Part shown: positions 1 through 5,654 of the stretch, one piece after another
Position numbering within the stretch: the stretch's first letter is position 1
Layout: each line of letters starts with the position of its first letter
Source of the DNA: an uncultured Bacteroidales bacterium
GTDB taxonomy: Bacteria; Bacteroidota; Bacteroidia; Bacteroidales; UBA932
Assembly: GCA_937900465.1 (NCBI GenBank)
Contig: CALCEJ010000134.1
Coordinates: forward strand, 1 to 8,507
DNA length: 8,507 bases
Direction of reading: 5' to 3'
Translations under genes and position numbers: made by a program
Notes under the pieces: generated by a model
The model's input: only the letters and a program-made list of their open reading frames with translations
Database searches by the model: none
Told to the model about the DNA's origin: nothing

Positions 1-55
1 TTCCCTATTTTTGTGGGGATAGTAAAGACTATGGACTATGAAAGCAAATCTGTTT
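1..55 (+). repeat. Left copy of 55-nt exact direct repeat (uxuB promoter/start)
   Basis: These 55 bases are identical to 1729-1783, and the first difference is T at 56 against G at 1784. The copy carries the -7 element (TATTTTTG, 6-13), the untranslated leader and the first six codons of the SDR gene (ATG at 38, reading MKANLF), then hits a TAG stop at 56-58. The matching -33 element is not present because the window starts too late. The copy is therefore a decapitated promoter plus a six-codon stub. Either a real duplication or an assembler graph overlap could produce it. Confidence 0.97.
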
Positions 56-133
56 TAGTGGTGCCTCCTTGGGGGTGTATTGTGTCTCATTGGACTACTG
101 CTGCCACGTTACTTCCTTGTCCTCAATACTGTT

Positions 134-155
134 CTTTTCAAAACTTCTTGAAAAG
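134..155. promoter_or_regulatory. 8-bp perfect palindrome next to promoter
   Basis: CTTTTCAA at 134-141 and TTGAAAAG at 148-155 are perfect reverse complements around a 6-nt centre (AACTTC). The right arm ends one base before the TTTG -33 element at 157-160. That position fits a binding site for a dimeric regulator acting on the promoter. A weak transcription hairpin is an alternative, but the stem is AT-rich and no U-run follows. Function is inferred from position only. Confidence 0.4.
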
Positions 156-156
156 A

Positions 157-188
157 TTTGCTTGTTCAGAAAAAAGTGCATATCTTTG
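157..188 (+). promoter_or_regulatory. Bacteroidota-type promoter (TTTG-N20-TATCTTTG)
   Basis: TTTG at 157-160 is followed after 20 nt by TATCTTTG at 181-188. This matches the Bacteroidota primary sigma factor consensus of TTTG, about 19-21 nt, TAnnTTTG. Transcription would start near 193-197 and run toward the 3' end of the minus-strand DUF3800 gene. No credible plus-strand coding region follows, since the first ATG (215) meets TAA after three codons. The promoter therefore drives a non-coding transcript or is the remains of a lost gene. Confidence 0.5.
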
Positions 189-194
189 CACCAA

Positions 195-273
195 CGAGAA
201 AAGACCTGCGCAACATGAAGTCTTAAGTTCCTACTTGAGGGGTTAGTAGTGTTGGTGGAGCTTTTCTTTTTTT
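195..273 (+). ncRNA. Candidate small structured RNA (low confidence)
   Basis: Downstream of the promoter at 157-188, three short stems can be drawn: 189-195 with 251-257 (CACCAAC/GTTGGTG), 201-205 with 220-224 (AAGAC/GTCTT) and 231-235 with 245-249 (CTACT/AGTAG). A T-rich run at 261-273 (CTTTTC then seven T) follows, as expected for termination. The overall size is tRNA-like, but there is no T-arm consensus and the 9-nt loop is wrong, so it is not a tRNA. I match it to no known RNA family. Stems this short can occur by chance, and the closing stem would need transcription to begin slightly earlier than predicted. Confidence 0.22.
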
Positions 274-1093
274 ATGCCTTCTTCTCCCGGAATTCCGCGG
301 GCACAAACTTCCAGTGACGGTACGGCACTCTCCATCGGCCACGGCCAGTCTCAGGTTGGGTATTCTCGTAAATGTCAAAGCCCGCATCTCCATTGGCATC
401 CTTGATAAGCGTCAGGATATGCTGGAACAGTTCTTCCTTGGCCTGTGTCTTCTTTCCGGGAGCACCGGGACCGCCTTCCGAAGCCGGAAGGTACATCTTG
501 TTCATATGGAAAGCCATCGCACCCAGGACAATGTCCATGCACTGCTGAATAGGATGCTTGTGAGAGTCTATCTCCGCGATATCCCAGGGCTTCAGGACAA
601 TCTTGGCATTATGAAAGAGTGACAGCTCCTGCAGGTAGTTCAGGTGAGCTTTAAAATCATCGTTCTGGGAGCGCGTATCCGGAATCTCATCAAAGAACAA
701 CTTGATTTTGGTCGGGCGCGAAGGATTGTTCCTGTGATATGCCAGACCAAAGGCATGCTTGATGAACTGGTAATACAAAAGATGGTATTGCAATGCGGCT
801 CCGTGATTAGGGACAATTTGGGAAGTCTCTTGAAACATCACCCGCATCTTCATCTTCTTCTCCTTCACAAAAACGAAGAATACATCCATCATCTGCTTGT
901 ACTTCTCCAGATAGGGCGCCGTCACCTTTGTCCATTTAATCTCCCCGAACAGGTTCAACTGCGACTTCATCTCTTCCAGTGCCCTATTCACCTGGTAGAA
1001 ATCCTTGCTCCTCACAAGCACACCGCCGTAGAAGTGCGAATAATACGTACCCTTCGACAGCGACTCGTCGCAATATATCATATACTCCCTCAT
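272..1093 (-). CDS. DUF3800 family protein
   Basis: The 273-aa protein fits the DUF3800 family in size and motif order. An N-terminal strand ends in YCDES (D9, E10). It is followed by YGGVLV (22-27), GEIKW (50-54, E51), KLFFDEI (131-137, D135/E136) and a late QCMDIVLGAM helix (D187). The spaced acidic residues resemble the metal site of RNase H-like nucleases, a fold to which, as I recall, DUF3800 has been assigned. No activity is proven for this protein. There is no signal peptide or membrane segment, so it is probably cytoplasmic. The ATG at 1093 lies about 20 nt after a good promoter (1114-1146), which supports this start. The gene is monocistronic and less GC-rich than the operon to its right. 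Members are common on phages, islands and near defence genes, so horizontal origin is plausible but inferred. Confidence 0.82.
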   Translation of the reverse strand: MREYMIYCDESLSKGTYYSHFYGGVLVRSKDFYQVNRALEEMKSQLNLFGEIKWTKVTAPYLEKYKQMMDVFFVFVKEKKMKMRVMFQETSQIVPNHGAALQYHLLYYQFIKHAFGLAYHRNNPSRPTKIKLFFDEIPDTRSQNDDFKAHLNYLQELSLFHNAKIVLKPWDIAEIDSHKHPIQQCMDIVLGAMAFHMNKMYLPASEGGPGAPGKKTQAKEELFQHILTLIKDANGDAGFDIYENTQPETGRGRWRVPYRHWKFVPAEFREKKA

Positions 1094-1113
1094 GTCGTCA
1101 AAAATCAGGAATA

Positions 1114-1146
1114 CAAAGATAGCAACTCTCGGTTTACCTTACCAAG
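1114..1146 (-). promoter_or_regulatory. Promoter of the DUF3800 gene
   Basis: Read on the minus strand, CTTG (1146-1143) is followed after 21 nt by TATCTTTG (1121-1114), a near-perfect Bacteroidota promoter. The predicted start point lies about 14 nt before the ATG at 1093, which gives a very short, AT-rich leader without a Shine-Dalgarno sequence. This is normal for the phylum. I see no operator palindrome over it. Confidence 0.6.
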
Positions 1147-1237
1147 TAATCTTAAGTATTATTTACAAGAAGCGCGGTCTCAACTGCTTCAAACGGCGAT
1201 TTCATTTTTTATCGCTCAAGTCATATTCCGGCAATGA

Positions 1238-1402
1238 AAGGATTGCGGTGATCCTGATAAGACTACGCCCACCATCGATTCCCTTGCCGACCTCACCGGA
1301 ACGGGAGTCTCCAAGAAGATCACCTTCGGAGCAAGAAACAAGGCCAAACTGAGTGCTGCTCAGCTGGCCTTGGTAACTGACAAAGGTTGGGTGTTAGGCT
1401 GA
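1238..1402 (+). pseudogene. 3' remnant of a surface/phage-type repeat protein gene
   Basis: From 1238 an open frame without a usable start codon runs to TGA at 1400-1402, followed at once by TAA. It encodes PTIDSLADLTGTGVSKKITF, a basic stretch, then KLSAAQLALVTDKGWVLG. In my recollection this ending is typical of Bacteroidota leucine-rich (BspA-like) or phage/cell-surface proteins (compare endings such as KLTxEQxAxATxKGWTL). An in-frame TGA sits at 1235-1237, so everything upstream is missing. The gene appears truncated, possibly at the junction that brought in the DUF3800 segment. A terminator follows at 1444-1474, as expected for a true gene end. Family assignment is from memory of the C-terminal pattern only. 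Confidence 0.45.
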
Positions 1403-1443
1403 TAAATTCCGATTTATCGAAGACAAATATAAGCATTTCAAGC

Positions 1444-1474
1444 AAAACGGCCATCCGGGAAGGACGGCCATTTT
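1444..1474. terminator. Bidirectional intrinsic terminator
   Basis: AAAA-C-GGCC-A-TCC pairs with GGA-C-GGCC-A-TTTT around a GGGAA loop, giving a GC-rich stem with two single mismatches, flanked by A-run and T-run. It lies between the plus-strand stop at 1402 and the minus-strand stop at 1496, where a shared terminator for convergent genes would be expected. Its presence supports both flanking reading frames as present or former genes. Confidence 0.55.
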
Positions 1475-1495
1475 GCGTTTCTTGGCGGGAGGTTG

Positions 1496-1675
1496 CTATT
1501 TCTCCTTTGTGAAAAAGTAGACAGCCAAAGTCGGAAGAATGACCAGGAGAATCAGCGAAATCTCTACCCCGTACACCAATTTACAATTATTGGCCGTTTT
1601 CCTGCACTTTCGTGTACGCACCGTTCCGTCCCCCACGGACGTCGCTGCGGTTGGCTTGCTTGAAAGGTTAATCAT
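1496..1675 (-). CDS. Small possible membrane protein, unknown function
   Basis: This open frame of 59 aa starts at ATG 1675. The N-terminal half is polar and basic (Ser/Thr/Lys/Arg, two Cys). The C-terminal part, from about residue 36, is one membrane span (EISLILLVILPTLAVYFF) ending TKEK, which suggests a tail-anchored or single-pass protein. A GGAG lies about 11 nt before the ATG. A longer form from GTG at 1723 would add 16 residues but would overlap the promoter elements of the SDR gene. Support comes from the membrane segment, the shared terminator just past its stop and the divergent layout. Against it, I find no TAnnTTTG element upstream and recognise no family. Confidence 0.35.
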   Translation of the reverse strand: MINLSSKPTAATSVGDGTVRTRKCRKTANNCKLVYGVEISLILLVILPTLAVYFFTKEK

Positions 1676-1710
1676 AGATTCTTTATCTCCACTTAGGAAT
1701 GTCCTCCCTG

Positions 1711-1741
1711 TTTGTTTTTTCACCCGTTTTCCCTATTTTTG
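1711..1741 (+). promoter_or_regulatory. Promoter of the hexuronate operon
   Basis: TTTG (1711-1714), a 19-nt spacer and TATTTTTG (1734-1741) match the Bacteroidota consensus exactly. The predicted start point is near 1746-1750, leaving a leader of about 16-20 nt before the ATG at 1766 with no Shine-Dalgarno sequence. It is the only promoter I can see for the five overlapping genes that follow. The -7 half is inside the 55-nt repeat, while the -33 half is outside it. Confidence 0.65.
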
Positions 1742-1783
1742 TGGGGATAGTAAAGACTATGGACTATGAAAGCAAATCTGTTT
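1729..1783 (+). repeat. Right copy of the 55-nt direct repeat
   Basis: Identical to 1-55. This copy is in a functional setting: it completes the promoter begun at 1711 and leads into the intact SDR gene (ATG 1766). The repeat unit from one copy to the next is 1,728 bp and contains the DUF3800 gene, the gene remnant and the small membrane ORF. Confidence 0.97.
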
Positions 1784-2587
1784 GACATTTCCGGAAGGGT
1801 CGCAGTGATGACAGGGGCCTGCGGAGTACTCGGAGAAACGATAGTTAAATACTTCGCCGGGGAAGGCGCGAAGGTGGTCCTGATGGACCTTGAAAGAGCC
1901 GGGGAGACGGGCGGGAGGATTGTCCGCGAGATACGCGAAAACGGCGGCGAAGCGATATTCCTCGCAACCGACGTGCTGGACAGGAAGATCCTCCAGGACT
2001 GCCTCGAAAAGGTTCTTCAGACGTATGGGACCGTAGATATACTTCTGAACGCAGCAGGAGGCAATATGGCCGCTGCAACCGTTCCCCCGGACAAGACAAT
2101 ATTCGACCTCGATGTTGACGCCGTTAGAAAAGTCGTCGACCTTAACCTTTTCGGAACGATCGAGCCCACCCTGGTCTTCGCAAAGCCTATGGTGGAAAAA
2201 GGCCGGGGCTCTATCATCAACTTCTGCTCAGAAACCTCTTTCAGGCCCCTTACAAGGGTTGCAGGTTACGGCTGCGCAAAAGCCGCCGTGGCGTCGTGGA
2301 CAAAATATCTCGCGGGAGAGATCGCGATTAAATTCGGCGACGGAATCAGGGTTAACGCGATTGCTCCTGGCTTCCTCCTCACTAACCAGAACCGAACCCT
2401 CCTTACTAATCCGGACGGATCCCTCACAGACCGTTCGAGGAAGATACTCTCGCATACCCCCTTCGGACGCTTCCTGGAGCCGGACGAGCTCACGGGCTGC
2501 CTCCACTACCTCGCAAGCGATGCCTCCAAGGGCGTTACCGGGACAATCAACCTCGTGGACGGCGGATTTGAATCCTTCTCGATATGA
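1766..2587 (+). CDS. uxuB: D-mannonate oxidoreductase (fructuronate reductase), SDR type
   Basis: This cytoplasmic NAD(P)H enzyme interconverts D-fructuronate and D-mannonate, step two of glucuronate degradation. The 273-aa product is a classical short-chain dehydrogenase with TGACGVLG nucleotide-binding turn (16-23), D69, NAAG (95-98), active-site N127 and S155, and Y168-x3-K172. Substrate assignment rests on the SDR-type UxuB signature shared with Bacillus YjmF: VFAKPM, APGFLLTNQNR, LTDRSRKILSHTPFGRF and the C-terminal VDGGF. It is not related to the larger E. coli UxuB. It is the first gene of the operon, begins just after the promoter at 1711-1741 and overlaps uxuA by 4 nt, which confirms the pathway. 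Other sugar-acid SDR specificities are possible but less likely. Confidence 0.9.
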   Translation: MKANLFDISGRVAVMTGACGVLGETIVKYFAGEGAKVVLMDLERAGETGGRIVREIRENGGEAIFLATDVLDRKILQDCLEKVLQTYGTVDILLNAAGGNMAAATVPPDKTIFDLDVDAVRKVVDLNLFGTIEPTLVFAKPMVEKGRGSIINFCSETSFRPLTRVAGYGCAKAAVASWTKYLAGEIAIKFGDGIRVNAIAPGFLLTNQNRTLLTNPDGSLTDRSRKILSHTPFGRFLEPDELTGCLHYLASDASKGVTGTINLVDGGFESFSI

Positions 2588-3759
2588 GCGAAGTATTCCT
2601 TATGCGCCAGTCCTGGCGCTGGTACGGTCCCGCTGATCCCGTCCCGCTTTCAAACATCCGTCAGGCCGGTGTAACGGACATTGTAACCGCGCTCCATCAC
2701 GTCCCCAACGGGGAAGTATGGACAATCCCGGAGATTGAAAAACGTAAAGCAGAAATCGCCCGGTTCGGGATGCAATGGTCCGTCGTGGAAAGCGTTCCGG
2801 TCCACGAACACATCAAAACCCGGGAGGGCGACTACCTCCGTTACATACAAAGCTACAAGGAGACTCTCCGGAACCTCGCTGCCTGCGGCATCCACTGCAT
2901 AACATATAACTTTATGCCGGTCCTCGACTGGACCCGCACGGACCTCGCGTACAAGGTCGAAGACGGAAGTCTCGCGCTCAGGTTCGAAAGGGATGCCTTC
3001 CTCGCGTTCGACCTTTTCATCCTGAAACGTCCCGGCGCGGAATCGGAGTATTCCGACGGGGAAATAGTGCGCGCCGAGTCCCGTTTCAAGAAGATGACGG
3101 AGGCGGAAAAAGAGCTTCTCACCCGAAATATTATCGCAGGCCTTCCGGGAAGCGAGGAGAGCTTTACCATAAGGGAATTCCAAAAGGCCCTTGACCGTTA
3201 TAAAGACATCGACGAAAACTCCCTCCGGGAGAACATTGTTTTCTTCCTGAAGGAAATCTGTCCCGTCTGCGAGGGGGTGGGCTCGAGGATGGTCATCCAT
3301 CCGGATGATCCCCCCTATCCCATTCTGGGCCTTCCCCGCATTATGTCCACGGCGGAAGATTTCAGAAAACTCATCGCCGCCGTCCCCTCCCAGGCTAACG
3401 GCCTGAACCTTTGCACCGGATCTCTCGGAGTCCGCGCGGACAACGACCTCCCGGCAATGATGAGAGAGTTCGGTGACAGGATCGATTTCGTCCACCTTAG
3501 GAGCACCAAACGGGACTCCGGGGGAAACTTCTATGAGGCGAACCTCCTCGAGGGCGACGTCCCCGTATACGAAGTTATGAAAGCAATGCTGGAAGTAGAG
3601 CAAAAACGCCGTTTCCGAATGTTCCTCCGCCCGGACCACGGGCACCAGATGTGCGACGACCTGTCCCGTAAATCCAATCCCGGTTATTCCTGCTACGGGC
3701 GCCTCCGTTCCCTCGCGGAGCTCCGCGGACTCGAACACGCAATAGCAAAGACCCTATGA
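2584..3759 (+). CDS. uxuA: Mannonate dehydratase
   Basis: It dehydrates D-mannonate to 2-keto-3-deoxy-D-gluconate in the cytoplasm, using the product of the preceding gene. At 391 aa it is full length for the family (E. coli UxuA is about 394). It is a TIM-barrel enzyme with hallmark segments MVIHPDDPPYPILGLPRI (236-253), NLCTGS (275-280), HLRS (304-307) and RPDHGH (349-354). By analogy with solved UxuA structures, H239, C277, H304 and D351 should hold the Mn/Fe ion. The ATG at 2584 gives a 4-nt ATGA overlap like the next junction. A second ATG at 2602 (MRQSWRWYG) would match the usual family start better, so the first six residues may not be translated. KdgK and KdgA, needed for the next steps, are not in the window. 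Confidence 0.96.
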   Translation: MSEVFLMRQSWRWYGPADPVPLSNIRQAGVTDIVTALHHVPNGEVWTIPEIEKRKAEIARFGMQWSVVESVPVHEHIKTREGDYLRYIQSYKETLRNLAACGIHCITYNFMPVLDWTRTDLAYKVEDGSLALRFERDAFLAFDLFILKRPGAESEYSDGEIVRAESRFKKMTEAEKELLTRNIIAGLPGSEESFTIREFQKALDRYKDIDENSLRENIVFFLKEICPVCEGVGSRMVIHPDDPPYPILGLPRIMSTAEDFRKLIAAVPSQANGLNLCTGSLGVRADNDLPAMMREFGDRIDFVHLRSTKRDSGGNFYEANLLEGDVPVYEVMKAMLEVEQKRRFRMFLRPDHGHQMCDDLSRKSNPGYSCYGRLRSLAELRGLEHAIAKTL

Positions 3760-5654
3760 AAAAGTATCTCATTGCAATACTTGCCGCTGCAGCCGTTTTA
3801 GCCTGCACGGAAAAAGAATCGGAAGTTCCCGAGTACGGGAAGGGCGACAAGACTTCCCCGGGGAAAACGCCCCAGGATACGACTGCGACGCCTCCCATAA
3901 CTCCCCCGGAGCAGCCCGAGGGTACCGGCACAATCCTTATCATCGGCGGCGGGGCCAGCGGCATTTCCGCCGGCCTCCAGGCCGCGATGATGGGCGTCAA
4001 GACTGTTATCGTCGAGGAAACGCCCTGGCTCGGAGGGATGTTGACATCGGCCGGAGTCAGCGCGACTGACGGCAACCACAAAATGCGCCAGGGAATATTC
4101 GGAGAGTTCGCAAACGCCCTTGTAATGCACTACGGCTCCCTCTCCGCCCTGAAAACCGGATGGGTCAGCAATATGCTCTATTCCCCGAAGGTGGCGGAGA
4201 AGATTTTCGAGGACTGGACGGCTGCGGAGAAGGATCTTACCGTTATCAAGGAAGCCGTGTTCGAGAGTATCAGCGGCGGCGGGAACGGATGGACCGCTAC
4301 GTTCACCGGCAAGGACGGCGTATTTACGGTCGATGCTGATATCGTCATCGACTGCACGGAGCTTGGAGATGTCGCAAAAGCGGCCGGAGTCAAGTATCAC
4401 GTAGGAATGGACTCTCCTTCCTATACGGGCGAGAGCATGGCTATAGGCCCGAATGACATAGTACAGGACATCACGATGGTGATGACGCTGAAAAACTACG
4501 GTAAAGACGTTACCATCGAAAAACCGGAAGGATACGACGAAAGCCTGTATGTCAACTGCTGCCAGAACTCCTACAACGTCACCAACGATACGGGACAGAC
4601 GCTCTGGCCCGCCTCGCAGATGATGTCCTACGGACTCCTCCCCGGCGGGGAATATATGATCAACTGGCCCATCCACGGCAACGACTACTACGTCAATCTC
4701 ATCGAGATGACCCGTGAGGAGCGTGCCGCCGCGATCGAGAAGGCGAAACAGCACTCCCTCGGATTCCTGTATTTTATGCAGACAAAGCTGGGATACAAGA
4801 ACTTCGGGCTCGCTGATGACCAGTATCCATCGGAAGACCACTTCCCCTTCATCCCCTATCACAGGGAGTCTCGCCGCATCGAGGGCGAATACCTCTTCTG
4901 CGTAAACGAGGCCTCGAATCCTTTCTCCTTCAAGGGCTACCGTACCGGCATAGCCGTCGGAGACTATCCTGTTGACCATCATCACTATCAGTACAAGGAC
5001 TGGAAGAATATCCAGATAGACTTCCCCAGCATCGTCCCCTTCACCCTTCCGCTAGGCGTAATTATCCCGAAGGAGAAAGAGAACCTGCTGGTCGCGGAGA
5101 AGTCCATCTCCGTGACTAACATAGTCAACGGAACTACCCGCCTCCAGCCCGTCACGATGGAACTTGGACAGGCGGCCGGGGCTCTCGCCGCCCTTAGCAT
5201 CAAGCAGCGGAAAGCTGTCCGGGAGGTCTCCGTCCGGGATGTGCAGGACGCCCTCCTTGAGAGCGGAGCCCGCCTCCAGCCATACCTCGACCTCGAAGAT
5301 ACCAATCCTGATTTCAAAGTGCTTCAAAGGATAGGCTCAACCGGAATAATGAGGGGCCTCGGCGAGACCGTCGGATGGTCCAACGAGATGAGATTCAGGA
5401 CCGCAGATGCACTCCTCCGGAGCGAACTCTTCCTCGAAGAATACTACGGCGTCAAGGACAATCCCTCCACGGCAGCATTCACAGGGGCGGAACTTGTATC
5501 CCTCCTCGAGGAAATATCCGGAAAGAGCATCGACACTCCCCTTCGCGAAAAATCCACGGTGACCCGCCTCGAAGCGGCTAAACTCATCGACCTGGAGCTC
5601 GATCCCTTCCACAGTTTCAACGTCAGCCTTTCGGGAGAAGTCATCAAGCCCTGA
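3756..5654 (+). CDS. Exported FAD-dependent oxidoreductase lipoprotein (PF12831 type)
   Basis: This 632-aa protein starts with a lipoprotein signal (hydrophobic 4-16, VLAC with C17). The TEKESE that follows resembles the acidic surface-export signal of Bacteroidota lipoproteins, so it probably sits on the outer membrane. No twin-arginine pair is present. A Thr/Pro-rich linker (about 37-57) leads to a Rossmann FAD site (ILIIGGGASG, 60-69; acidic strand end E87/E88) and WLGGMLTSAG (91-100). DCTELGDVAKAAG (199-211) and MELGQAAGALAA (468-479) are hallmarks of the FAD_oxidored family. YPVDHHH (404-410) may line the active site. Residues about 520-620 look like degenerate S-layer-homology repeats (ALLRSELF, TRLEAAKL). 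Context suggests a sugar-acid or glycan substrate, but none is shown. It overlaps uxuA by 4 nt and recQ by 1 nt. Confidence 0.85.
   Translation: MKKYLIAILAAAAVLACTEKESEVPEYGKGDKTSPGKTPQDTTATPPITPPEQPEGTGTILIIGGGASGISAGLQAAMMGVKTVIVEETPWLGGMLTSAGVSATDGNHKMRQGIFGEFANALVMHYGSLSALKTGWVSNMLYSPKVAEKIFEDWTAAEKDLTVIKEAVFESISGGGNGWTATFTGKDGVFTVDADIVIDCTELGDVAKAAGVKYHVGMDSPSYTGESMAIGPNDIVQDITMVMTLKNYGKDVTIEKPEGYDESLYVNCCQNSYNVTNDTGQTLWPASQMMSYGLLPGGEYMINWPIHGNDYYVNLIEMTREERAAAIEKAKQHSLGFLYFMQTKLGYKNFGLADDQYPSEDHFPFIPYHRESRRIEGEYLFCVNEASNPFSFKGYRTGIAVGDYPVDHHHYQYKDWKNIQIDFPSIVPFTLPLGVIIPKEKENLLVAEKSISVTNIVNGTTRLQPVTMELGQAAGALAALSIKQRKAVREVSVRDVQDALLESGARLQPYLDLEDTNPDFKVLQRIGSTGIMRGLGETVGWSNEMRFRTADALLRSELFLEEYYGVKDNPSTAAFTGAELVSLLEEISGKSIDTPLREKSTVTRLEAAKLIDLELDPFHSFNVSLSGEVIKP

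Larger units (their letters stand above)
56..271. other. AT-rich stretch without a credible gene
   Basis: This stretch is visibly AT-richer than the operon at 1766 onward. I find no protein family in it. An open frame at 13-246 exists, but its peptide is Cys/Trp/Pro-rich with no motif, and its start lies in the repeated promoter. The supportable content is a perfect 8-bp palindrome, a good Bacteroidota promoter and a possible short structured transcript, listed separately. The stretch also forms the 3' flank of the minus-strand DUF3800 gene. No transposase ends, tRNA or CRISPR repeats are visible. Confidence 0.6.

Noticed and set aside
13..246. Plus-strand frame of 77 aa starting in the left repeat
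   Set aside because: It starts in the promoter copy, has unusual composition, and shows no motif or ribosome site. An inner ATG at 31 gives the same frame but no better support.
189..257. tRNA-like fold with a 7-bp closing stem
   Set aside because: There is no T-arm GTTCRA consensus, no recognisable anticodon arm with a 7-nt loop and no CCA-adjacent discriminator pattern.
1196..1215. Short inverted repeat GCGAT/ATCGC
   Set aside because: Only 5 bp with a 10-nt loop. It is easily due to chance and not placed at a gene end.
644..1237. Plus-strand open frame of 197 aa
   Set aside because: It is antisense to most of the DUF3800 gene, has His/Leu-rich low-information sequence and no motif, while the minus strand shows family motifs and a promoter.
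1539..1769. Plus-strand frame of 76 aa ahead of uxuB
   Set aside because: It overlaps the operon promoter and the better-supported minus-strand membrane ORF, and shows no motif.
1..1783. Insertion sequence or composite transposon bounded by the 55-nt repeats
   Set aside because: No transposase or integrase lies inside, the repeats are direct and cover a host promoter and coding start, and no terminal inverted repeats are visible.
2650..3738. Minus-strand open frame of 362 aa
   Set aside because: Shadow of uxuA, whose plus-strand translation carries all family hallmarks. Long antisense frames are expected in GC-rich genes.
3798..4985. Minus-strand open frame of 395 aa
   Set aside because: Antisense to the FAD-dependent oxidoreductase and without recognisable domains.
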